Source of the DNA: a bacterium UBP1_UBA4771
GTDB lineage: Bacteria > Krumholzibacteriota > Krumholzibacteriia > Krumholzibacteriales > Krumholzibacteriaceae
Assembly (NCBI GenBank): GCA_002403295.1
Contig: DHHN01000040.1
Coordinates: forward strand, 8,365-16,712
DNA: 8,348 nt
Direction of reading: 5' to 3'
The translations under genes and the position numbers were made by a program. The first letter of the stretch is position 1. Every line of letters starts with the position of its first letter. Under the pieces are notes generated by a model that saw nothing but the letters and a program-made list of their open reading frames with translations, had not been told where the DNA came from and searched no databases. Shown in pieces: positions 1 to 6,068 of the stretch.

Positions 1-340
1 CCGTGCCGCTCGAAACGATGACGGCGCGCGCGCGAACCTCTCCCGCGCCGCTTTCGACGCGAAAATCATCGCCGTCGCGCGTGATCGCCGTCACTTCGGC
101 CCGCTCGACGCCGAGGCCGAAGCGCGCGAGATGCGCGCGCAATTTCACGACGAGGCCGGGGCCGTCGAGCGGTCCTTCGAGTCCGGGGTAATTCTCGATG
201 GAAAAGGCGTTCTCGACGAGACCGCCCGCGGCGCCGGTTCGATCGAACAGCCTCGGCGTGACGCCGAGGCGAACGCACTGGACGGCCGCCGCGACGCCGG
301 CCGGACCGGCTCCGACAATTACGACTCGCTCTCCTCGCAT
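1..340 (-). CDS. FAD/NAD(P)-dependent oxidoreductase, thioredoxin-reductase-like (N-terminal part, runs off window)
   Basis: The minus strand from the ATG at 340 reads 113 codons without a stop to the window edge, so the C-terminus is missing. The protein opens MRGERVVIVGAGPAG, a Rossmann GxGxxG dinucleotide-binding motif at residues 10-15. About 30 residues later comes a Gly-Gly-Leu-Val segment followed by SIENYPGLEGP, the pattern that follows the FAD site in thioredoxin reductases and related two-domain flavoproteins. The last visible residues (VIVSSGT) match the strand where the FAD domain resumes. The redox CxxC of thioredoxin reductase would lie just past the edge, so true TrxB cannot be told from ferredoxin/flavodoxin-NADP reductases or other TrxR-like enzymes. 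The gene is transcribed divergently from the riboswitch gene. Its ribosome site is weak: purine-rich GAGAAAGAGA lies about 10 bases upstream and a better GGGAGG much further away. No convincing promoter was seen for it. Confidence 0.85.
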   Translation of the reverse strand, partial: MRGERVVIVGAGPAGVAAAVQCVRLGVTPRLFDRTGAAGGLVENAFSIENYPGLEGPLDGPGLVVKLRAHLARFGLGVERAEVTAITRDGDDFRVESGAGEVRARAVIVSSGT

Positions 341-380
341 GCTTCCGGATTCTCTTTCTCCGCTCGATCCTCCCGCGTTC

Positions 381-414
381 GCGCCGGCGCGGCCGGAATA
401 GGGACGGCCGGCGC
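381..414. repeat. GC-rich inverted repeat in divergent intergenic region
   Basis: Perfect 8-base arms GCGCCGGC (381-388) and GCCGGCGC (407-414) flank an 18-base spacer. A nested alternative pairs CGGCCG (390-395) with CGGCCG (405-410) around a 9-base loop. It lies between the divergent oxidoreductase and the promoter at 425-453. It could be an operator or a transcript-end hairpin. In DNA this GC-rich, chance palindromes of this size are also common, so no function is assigned. Confidence 0.3.
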
Positions 415-424
415 CCCACGGCTC

Positions 425-453
425 TTGACCGGCGGGCCGGTTCAGCATAGCAT
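425..453 (+). promoter_or_regulatory. sigma70-type promoter for the TPP-riboswitch transcript
   Basis: TTGACC (425-430) matches the -35 consensus at five of six positions. A 17-base spacer separates it from TAGCAT (448-453), which matches the -10 at four of six. Transcription would begin near 460, about 40 bases before the riboswitch aptamer and about 150 before the start codon. The correct spacing and position ahead of a riboswitch make this a good candidate. Confidence 0.6.
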
Positions 454-500
454 GGCACTCGAAGTTGCGGCTACGCCGACGTGCCGCCGCTCGGCGAGAA

Positions 501-603
501 TCCGGGGAGCCCCTCGACCCGGCACACGCGTCCCGGGGCTGAGAACCTGGAGAGAATCCGGGGACCCGTCGAACCTGATCAGGTTAGAACCTGCGGAGGG
601 AGG
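501..603 (+). promoter_or_regulatory. TPP (THI-box) riboswitch
   Basis: The conserved THI-element blocks appear in order. GGGGAGCC (504-511) is followed by a variable P3 arm and GGCTGAGA (537-544), the pyrimidine-sensor side. An optional small hairpin follows, CTGGA/TCCGG (547-551/557-561). Then come ACCC (564-567), GAACCTGATC (571-580), the P5 hairpin AGGT/ACCT (581-584/589-592) and the closing GCGGAGGGA (593-601). CCC (565-567) can pair with GGG (598-600) as P4. The aptamer ends only a few bases before the ATG at 608, and no terminator hairpin with a U tract lies between, so control of translation initiation is expected. TPP binding would repress the gene as in other bacterial THI boxes. 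P1 looks short (TCC with GGA). Confidence 0.95.
595..603 (+). promoter_or_regulatory. Shine-Dalgarno site embedded in the riboswitch 3' arm
   Basis: GGAGG (595-599) is eight bases from the ATG at 608. An overlapping GGGAGG (598-603) is four bases away. The better-spaced copy lies within the conserved 3' closing segment of the TPP aptamer and overlaps the G residues that pair in P4. Ligand-stabilised folding would therefore directly hide the ribosome-binding site. This fixes 608 as the start. Confidence 0.75.
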
Positions 604-607
604 AGAC

Positions 608-1651
608 ATGAATCCCGAAAAGCTGCCCGCGCTCGGCAAGATTCACCCCGAGTTTTTCGACCGCGTCATCTATCCCCGTCTCGGCGCGCACGACGAGAAC
701 GTCGTCATCGGTCCGCGGCACGGGGTCGATTACGGCGTATTCCGGGCGGGCGACACGATGATCGCCCTATCGACCGATCCGTTTTTCATCGTCCCGGCCT
801 TCGGATTCGCGAAGGCGGCATGGTTCGCCTTCCATATCGTCTTCTGCGACGTCGCCGTTTCGGGGCTCCCGTTGAAATACCTCGCGATCGATCTCAACCT
901 CCCTCCAGAAATGACGGAGGACCAGATCGAGGAGATGTGGAACGCCGTGCACCAGGAGGCGGCGAAATACGGCGTCAGCGTCATCACCGGACATACCGCG
1001 CGATACACGGGATGCAACTACCCGATGGTGGGCGGCGCGACGGCGATCGCGATCGGCGCCGAGAAGGAGCTCAGGGGGCCGCATCGGGTGCGGATCGGCG
1101 ACAGGATCGTGATAACGAAAGGGCCGGCCGTCGAGGCGACGGGGTTGCTCTCCGTGCTTTTCGAGGAGAAATTCGTCGAGGCCGGAGGGCCCGCCTTCCA
1201 GCGGGAAGCGGCCGGCATGTTTTACCGGATGAGCGTCCTCGACGACTGCGCGATAGCGAGAACGTTCGACGGCGTCCGCGCCATGCACGACGCGACCGAG
1301 TGCGGCATCTGGGGCGGCCTTCACGAGATGGCGACGGCGGGCGGATACGGGCTGCGGATCGAGCGGGATGCGATACCCGTGGCGCCCCCCGCGAAACGGA
1401 CCGCGGAGCTTTTCGGATTCGACCCATTCTGCGCCATCAGCGAGGGCACCCTCATCGCGGTGGTCGCCGATCGTGATGCGGAGAGGCTCGTCGAGGCGCT
1501 CGGCGACGCGGGCATCCCCGGCGCCGTCTGCGGCGAGGTGGTTCCGAGAGACCGCGGACTGACCGTTATGCTCGGCGGCGAGGTGTCGCCCCTCGCGCAT
1601 CCGAGGGTCGATCCCTACTGGGCGATCGCGGCACGCCTTTCGAAGCAGTAG
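608..1651 (+). CDS. PurM/AIR-synthase superfamily protein, HypE-like, under TPP-riboswitch control
   Basis: This is a 347-residue protein with the two-domain layout of the ATP-using PurM/SelD/ThiL/HypE superfamily. Visible motifs are a GPxxGxDxGV segment (35-44), STDPF (55-59, the ThiL/HypE-type Ser-Thr-Asp metal/ATP element), DVAVSGLP (81-88), TGHTARYTG (127-135, where ThiL has GGDTT), GDRIVITKGPAVEATGLL (164-181), MHDATECGIWGGLHEMA (226-242, the glycine-rich motif that is DPTRGGL in HypE) and ISEGTLIAVV (277-286, HypE-like, where ThiL has GEDYEL). The C-terminus ends in ARLSKQ with no cysteine, whereas functional HypE carries a C-terminal cysteine that is carbamoylated and dehydrated to thiocyanate. 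No hyp or hydrogenase genes are nearby. The upstream TPP riboswitch points to thiamine metabolism. ThiL-like phosphorylation of thiamine phosphate, or another ATP-dependent step near the AIR-derived pyrimidine branch, is the leading inference. An upstream in-frame extension to 131 is open but runs through the riboswitch and is rejected. Family assignment is secure; the reaction is not. Confidence 0.9.
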   Translation: MNPEKLPALGKIHPEFFDRVIYPRLGAHDENVVIGPRHGVDYGVFRAGDTMIALSTDPFFIVPAFGFAKAAWFAFHIVFCDVAVSGLPLKYLAIDLNLPPEMTEDQIEEMWNAVHQEAAKYGVSVITGHTARYTGCNYPMVGGATAIAIGAEKELRGPHRVRIGDRIVITKGPAVEATGLLSVLFEEKFVEAGGPAFQREAAGMFYRMSVLDDCAIARTFDGVRAMHDATECGIWGGLHEMATAGGYGLRIERDAIPVAPPAKRTAELFGFDPFCAISEGTLIAVVADRDAERLVEALGDAGIPGAVCGEVVPRDRGLTVMLGGEVSPLAHPRVDPYWAIAARLSKQ

Positions 1652-1709
1652 GAACGCGGGGCGGGATCTCGCTTCTCCATAATCACGCCTGCCGCGATCA
1701 TTCTCGATC

Positions 1710-1718
1710 TGGTAGAAT
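1710..1718 (+). promoter_or_regulatory. extended -10 promoter for the M14-C69 peptidase operon
   Basis: TGGTAGAAT fits the extended -10 pattern TGnTATAAT with one mismatch. No good -35 is visible at 17 bases upstream (TGCCGC), which is acceptable for an extended -10 promoter. The predicted start near 1725 gives a leader of about 87 bases before the ATG at 1812. It stands out as AT-richer than its surroundings. I saw no terminator for the preceding gene, so read-through from it is also possible. Confidence 0.45.
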
Positions 1719-1722
1719 ACGC

Positions 1723-1760
1723 CGACCGCGCCCGAGCGCATGACTCGAGCGCGCCGGTCG
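1723..1760 (+). other. stem-loop in the 5' UTR of the peptidase operon
   Basis: CGACCG (1723-1728) pairs with CGGTCG (1755-1760). CGC (1729-1731) pairs with GCG (1751-1753) across a one-base bulge. CGAG (1733-1736) pairs with CTCG (1744-1747) around a seven-base loop. The result is about 13 base pairs starting almost at the predicted transcription start. No U tract follows, so it is not an intrinsic terminator. A 5' stabilising hairpin or an RNA/protein-binding site is possible. It matches no riboswitch class I recognise. Confidence 0.35.
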
Positions 1761-1811
1761 CGAACGACAACCCGCGTCTTACGGGACGCCCCACCACGGG
1801 AGGATATTCGC

Positions 1812-4409
1812 ATGCGCGGATGGATCGCCGCCATTATCGCCGTGTTCGCCTCGCTCGCCGCTCCGGCGAGCGCCCTGGCCCTCTCGGGCGCTCCGGCGCC
1901 CGCTCTCAAATCCCCCGCCGAATATCTCGGCTTCGAAATCGGCGCCGATCGCACGCTCGCCGATTACGAAGAGGCACGGGGCTACTTCGAGCTCCTCGAC
2001 AAGGCCTCGCCGTGGGTGCTGGTGAAAAGGATCGGCACCACCACGCTCGGCCGGCCGATGATCGCGGTCATTCTCTCGACGCCCGAGAACCTCGAGCGGC
2101 TCGACCGGTACGTGGAGATCTCGCGGCGCCTCGCCGACCCGCGCTCGCTCTCCCCCGCCGAGGCCGAGGCGCTCGTCGCCGAGGGCAAAATCATCACGAT
2201 GATAACGACGAGCCTCCACGCGACCGAGGTCGGCGCCGCGCAGATGGCGCTCGAGCTCGCCTACGACGTCGCGGCCGGCCGGAGCGAAAGCCTCGCGAAG
2301 GCCCTCGAGGAGACGATCCTCTACGTCGTCCCGATGAACCCCGACGGCCAGCAGATGGTCGTCGACTGGTACGAGCGTTGGCTCGGCACCGAGTACGAGG
2401 GCGGATCGATGCCGTGGCTCTATCACCACTACGCCGGCCACGACAACAACCGCGATTGGTTCATGCTGAACCTCGCGGAGACCCGCGTCGGCTTCGATCT
2501 CTTCTTCAAGAGCGCCGTGCCGCAGGCCGTGCTCGACATGCACCAGATGTGGAGCTCCGGCGCTCGGCTCTTCCTGCCGCCCTACTACCCGCCGGCCAAC
2601 GCGAACGTCGATCCGATCCTCTACCGCGCGATGAACCTCGTCGGCGCCTCGATGCAGCTCGCGTGCGAGGAGCGCGGCCTCTCGGGCGTCATTTCGAACG
2701 CGTACTTCGACGCCTACTGGGAGGGCTCCTCGAACTCGGTCGTCTGGTGGCACAATCAAATCGGCATTCTGAGCGAGGCGGCGAGCGTCGCCGTCGCGAG
2801 CCCCATATACATCGAGCCGGGGGAGCTTCGCGGAAGCGATGCGGGCTTCCCGCGCTACGAGATGATGATCAACTTCCCGAATCCGTGGCCGGGAGGCTGG
2901 TGGCGTCTCCGCGACATCGTCGACTACGACCGCGCGGCGGCGGATGCGTTCATCCTGTGCTGCGCGCGAAACCGCGGGCGGTTCCTCGAAAATTTCTACC
3001 GGATGGGGCTGCGGGCGATCGAACTGGGCAGGACGGAAAAACCGTTCGCGTACGTCATGCCGGCGCCGCAGCGCGATCCGGTCACGGCGGCGCGGCTCGT
3101 CGAGGCGCTCATGCTCGGCGGCGTCGAGGTCCATCGCGCGGCGGGGGATTTCATGAGCGGAGACAGGCTGTATCGCGCGGGGTCGTTCGTCGTGCGGCTC
3201 GACCAGCCCTACGGCCGCTACGCGAAGGATCTCCTCGAGGTGCAGAAATACCCCGATACCCGCGCGAGCGCGAACGCGCCCATCGAGAGGCCGTACGACG
3301 TCACGGGATGGACGATGCCGCTGCAGATGGGGGTCTCTTGCGATGAAATCGCCGAACCGTTCGATGCGGCGCTCGAGCTTCTCGCGGAGTTCCCCTATCC
3401 CGCGGGCCGCGCCGCGGAGGGCGCGTGGGGCGCGGCGCTCCGTCCCGAGATCAACGCGTCGTACCGGGCGGTGAACGAGCTTCTCGGCAAGGGATTCGCC
3501 GTCCGCCGCCTCGACGAGGCGGCGGCGTCGCTCCCGGCCGGGACGTTCGTCGTGCCCGCCCGCGCCGGGCTCGCCGCGGCCGCCGCCGACCTCGCCGCGC
3601 GGCTCCACGTCGATTTCATCCCGCTCGAAAGCGGGCCCGCCGGCGCGACGCACGAGATCCGAGCCGCGAAAACGGCCCTCTTCAAGCCGTGGGTGGCGAG
3701 CATGGACGAGGGATGGACGCGGCTCCTCTTCGACTCGTTCAACCTCCCCTACGAAAACGTCTCGAACGAGGACGTCAAGAAGAACGCGATCAAGGGCTTC
3801 GACGTCCTCGTCATTCCGAACATCCGGCCCGGCATCATCAAGAACGGCAAGAGCGACGATCCCGAGAGCGTGCGATGGCAGAGACCCCTCCCGCCCGAGT
3901 ACGCGGGCGGCATCGACACGCAGGGCGTCGAAAACGTCAAGGCGTTCGTCGATGACGGCGGCACGCTCATTTGTTTCGGCAACTCCTGCGGCTTCGCGAT
4001 CGAGGCGCTCGAGCTCCCCGTGCGGAACGTTCTCGACAAGGCGCCGAGCGATGCGTTCTACTGCCCGGGATCGATTCTCAAGGCCTCCTTCAGGCGGAAC
4101 CACCCCATCACCTACGGAATGCCGGAGGAGGGACATATATTCTTCTCGAACAGCCTGGTCTTCGCGACCTCCGTGCCGTTCGGCAAGTTCGACCGCGCGG
4201 TGCTCGCGAGCTTCACCGACAAGGAGCCCCTCGCGAGCGGGTATCTCCTCGGGGGCGAGCTCCTCTACCGCAACGCAGCGCTCGTCGAGTACACGGTCGG
4301 AAAGGGCCGGGTCGTGCTCTTCGGCTTCAACCCGCAGCACCGGTGCCAGACGGCGGGAACGTACAAGCTCCTTCTGAACGCCGTGCTCGAAGCAAGGAGA
4401 AGCTCATGA
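1812..4409 (+). CDS. secreted M14-family zinc carboxypeptidase-like protein with C-terminal GATase1-like domain
   Basis: The 865-residue product begins with a signal peptide (MRGWIAAIIAVFASLAAPASALA), probably cut after the ASA or ALA near residue 21-23, so it acts outside the cytoplasm. The M14 domain spans about 45-420. It has HATE (His136, Glu139) as the HxxE zinc pair, NPDG at 176-179, HDNNRD at 210-215 with the substrate-binding Asn-Arg, DMHQM with His244 as the likely third zinc ligand, and SEAAS with Glu322 as the likely catalytic glutamate. All expected catalytic residues are present, so it should be active. From about 617 to the end there is a second alpha/beta domain resembling class I glutamine amidotransferase folds. 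It includes VLVIPN, and GGTLICFGNSCGFA places Cys726 near the nucleophile position; a full catalytic triad is not evident. The start at 1812 is chosen for the signal peptide and for GGGAGGA (1798-1804) upstream. An in-frame ATG at 1740 lacks a ribosome site and lies in the UTR hairpin. The stop overlaps the next gene by ATGA. The peptide substrate is unknown. Confidence 0.9.
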   Translation: MRGWIAAIIAVFASLAAPASALALSGAPAPALKSPAEYLGFEIGADRTLADYEEARGYFELLDKASPWVLVKRIGTTTLGRPMIAVILSTPENLERLDRYVEISRRLADPRSLSPAEAEALVAEGKIITMITTSLHATEVGAAQMALELAYDVAAGRSESLAKALEETILYVVPMNPDGQQMVVDWYERWLGTEYEGGSMPWLYHHYAGHDNNRDWFMLNLAETRVGFDLFFKSAVPQAVLDMHQMWSSGARLFLPPYYPPANANVDPILYRAMNLVGASMQLACEERGLSGVISNAYFDAYWEGSSNSVVWWHNQIGILSEAASVAVASPIYIEPGELRGSDAGFPRYEMMINFPNPWPGGWWRLRDIVDYDRAAADAFILCCARNRGRFLENFYRMGLRAIELGRTEKPFAYVMPAPQRDPVTAARLVEALMLGGVEVHRAAGDFMSGDRLYRAGSFVVRLDQPYGRYAKDLLEVQKYPDTRASANAPIERPYDVTGWTMPLQMGVSCDEIAEPFDAALELLAEFPYPAGRAAEGAWGAALRPEINASYRAVNELLGKGFAVRRLDEAAASLPAGTFVVPARAGLAAAAADLAARLHVDFIPLESGPAGATHEIRAAKTALFKPWVASMDEGWTRLLFDSFNLPYENVSNEDVKKNAIKGFDVLVIPNIRPGIIKNGKSDDPESVRWQRPLPPEYAGGIDTQGVENVKAFVDDGGTLICFGNSCGFAIEALELPVRNVLDKAPSDAFYCPGSILKASFRRNHPITYGMPEEGHIFFSNSLVFATSVPFGKFDRAVLASFTDKEPLASGYLLGGELLYRNAALVEYTVGKGRVVLFGFNPQHRCQTAGTYKLLLNAVLEARRSS
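4394..4400 (+). promoter_or_regulatory. ribosome-binding site AAGGAGA for the C69 gene
   Basis: AAGGAGA lies five bases before the ATG at 4406, inside the last codons of the M14 gene. With the ATGA stop/start overlap, it indicates translationally coupled expression. It also decides the start, because the reading frame is open upstream back to 3971. Confidence 0.8.
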
Positions 4410-6040
4410 ACAAGGCGATCTCGATCGGCGTCCTGTCGCTCCTCGCGTTTTCCGCGGTATCCGCTCCGGCCGATTCCTGCACGAACCTCATCGTGACGAA
4501 GGGGGCGTCGGCGGACGGCTCCGTCATGATCACCTACACGTGCGACGGGGAGTTTCATCCGCGCCTGCGGTACGAACCGGCCGCCGACCACGGACCCGAC
4601 GAAACGATCGAAATCCGGGATTGGAGCGGCACACTCAAGGGGACGATCAGGCAGGCGCCGCACACCTACGCCGTCGTCGATCTCATGAACGAGCATCAGG
4701 TCGTCATCGGCGAAACGACTTTCACCGGCCGCGAGGAGCTCAAGAATCCCGACGGCGTGCTGCACTACTGGTGGCTCATGCGGCTCGCGCTCCAACGGGC
4801 GAGAACGGCGCGCGAGGCGGTCGAGGTCATCGCGGCCCTCGTCGAGGAGTACGGGTACGCGAGCGAGGGAGAGTCGATATCGATCGGCGACCCGAACGAG
4901 GCGTGGCTCATGGAGATCATCGGCCCCGGCCCGGGCGGAACGGGAGCCCACTGGGTCGCCTTGAGAATTCCCGACGGCTACGTGTGCGCGCACGCCAACA
5001 AGGCGCGGATCGGGACGTTCCCCCTCAATGATAAAAAGAACTGCCTCTACTCGCCGCGCGTCATCGATTTCGCGATCGAGAAGGGGTACTACGATCCGTC
5101 TTCCGGCAAGCCGTTCGATTTCAGCGAGGCGTACTGCCCGGCCGACGTGCAGAAGCTCCGCTACACCGAAACGAGGGTGTGGAGCATCTTCCGCCGCGTG
5201 GCGCCCTCGCGCGAGTGGCCCGCGGACTATCACCGGGGCGTTGCCGGCGCGAAGCCGTACCCGCTCTGGATCAAGCCCGACGCGAAGCTCACTCGGGCGG
5301 ACGTCTTCCGGCTCATGCGGGACCACTACGAGGGGACCGACTACGACATGACGAAGGGGGTCGACGCCGGTCCGTTCGGATCGCCGAACCGGTGGCGGCC
5401 GATGACGTGGAAGGTCGACGGCGCCGACTATACGTGGGAACGGCCCATATCGACGCAGCAGACCGGCTTCTCGTTCGTCTCGCAGTCCCGCTCCTGGCTT
5501 CCCGATCCGATCGGCGGCGTTCTCTGGTACGGCGTCGACGACACCTATTTCACCTGCTATGTCCCGCTCTACTGCGGCATCGACGCCGTGCCCCGATCCT
5601 ACGCGCGCGGAAGCCTCAAAGAGTTCTCGTGGGATTCGGCGTGGTGGGTGTTCAACTTCGTCGCGAACTTCGCGAACCTCAAGTACTCGTACATGAAAGA
5701 GGATATTCAGGCGGTCCAAAGCGAGCTCGAAGCGGCGTTCGACGCCCTGCAGCCCGTGGTCGAAAAAACGGCGCTCGCGCTGTACGATCGGGACCGGGCG
5801 CTCATGACCAAGTACCTCACGGATTACTCGACGAGCCGGGCCGAAACCGTCGTGAAGCGCTACCGCGAGCTCGGGGAAAACCTCATCCGGAAATACAACG
5901 ACGGCTACGTGCTGGACGCGGACGGCCGCGAGAAGGAAGTCGGCTATCCTGAATCGTGGTACCGGGAGGTCATCCGCGCGCGGCCCCACGAGCTCCGGAT
6001 CGAGACCGCGGATTCGCTGAGGACCGACCTGCCGTATTGA
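4406..6040 (+). CDS. secreted C69-family dipeptidase (Ntn-hydrolase)
   Basis: The 544-residue protein starts with a signal peptide (MNKAISIGVLSLLAFSAVSA) and is probably cut after Ala20. A four-residue stub would then precede Cys25 in SCTNLIVTKGASADGSV. C69 peptidases are N-terminal-nucleophile hydrolases whose first mature Cys, followed by Thr and a later ADGS, attacks dipeptide bonds; Cys25 fits that role after removal of PADS. Other family features are HQVVIGETTFTG (97-108), LALQRARTAREAVEVIAALV (127-146) followed by an EYGYASEGESISIGDPNEAWLMEI stretch, and HANKARIGTF (196-205). The C-terminal third holds a tryptophan/tyrosine-rich region (340-430) and a helical tail (430-500). ADSC is not a good lipobox, so lipoprotein modification is less likely than Ntn processing. 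Its start overlaps the M14 stop, implying an operon in which a carboxypeptidase and a dipeptidase act on the same extracellular peptides. That partnership is inferred from synteny. Confidence 0.9.
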   Translation: MNKAISIGVLSLLAFSAVSAPADSCTNLIVTKGASADGSVMITYTCDGEFHPRLRYEPAADHGPDETIEIRDWSGTLKGTIRQAPHTYAVVDLMNEHQVVIGETTFTGREELKNPDGVLHYWWLMRLALQRARTAREAVEVIAALVEEYGYASEGESISIGDPNEAWLMEIIGPGPGGTGAHWVALRIPDGYVCAHANKARIGTFPLNDKKNCLYSPRVIDFAIEKGYYDPSSGKPFDFSEAYCPADVQKLRYTETRVWSIFRRVAPSREWPADYHRGVAGAKPYPLWIKPDAKLTRADVFRLMRDHYEGTDYDMTKGVDAGPFGSPNRWRPMTWKVDGADYTWERPISTQQTGFSFVSQSRSWLPDPIGGVLWYGVDDTYFTCYVPLYCGIDAVPRSYARGSLKEFSWDSAWWVFNFVANFANLKYSYMKEDIQAVQSELEAAFDALQPVVEKTALALYDRDRALMTKYLTDYSTSRAETVVKRYRELGENLIRKYNDGYVLDADGREKEVGYPESWYREVIRARPHELRIETADSLRTDLPY

Positions 6041-6067
6041 CGGGCCGGTCTCCTCGGGGAGCGCCCG
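6041..6067. terminator. candidate hairpin between convergent stop codons
   Basis: CGGGC (6041-6045) pairs with GCCCG (6063-6067), enclosing CTCC (6050-6053) paired with GGAG (6058-6061) around a TCGG loop. It fills nearly the whole 28-base gap between the C69 stop and the stop of the opposing ABC-F gene, so it could serve both transcripts. Neither strand has a U tract, so intrinsic termination would be weak. High GC content makes chance pairing possible. Confidence 0.35.
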
Positions 6068-6068
6068 C

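Noticed and set aside
131..607. N-terminal extension of the HypE-like gene back to an ATG at 131
   Set aside because: It would translate through the promoter and TPP riboswitch and overlap the divergent oxidoreductase. The start at 608 has a proper ribosome site and a family-like N-terminus.
608..1651. Canonical hydrogenase maturation protein HypE
   Set aside because: The C-terminal cysteine is missing, no hyp or hydrogenase genes are in view, and the TPP riboswitch indicates a thiamine-related role.
1652..1709. Terminator after the HypE-like gene
   Set aside because: No stable stem followed by a T-run was found.
1779..4340. 853-codon open frame on the minus strand opposite the M14 gene
   Set aside because: The product is an Arg/Glu/Val/Asp-rich shadow with no domain pattern, while the plus strand carries intact M14 motifs and a signal peptide. 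Long antisense frames are expected at this GC content.
3971..4405. N-terminal extension of the C69 gene back to 3971
   Set aside because: It overlaps the coding region of the M14 gene. The ATG at 4406 has AAGGAGA upstream and begins a signal peptide.
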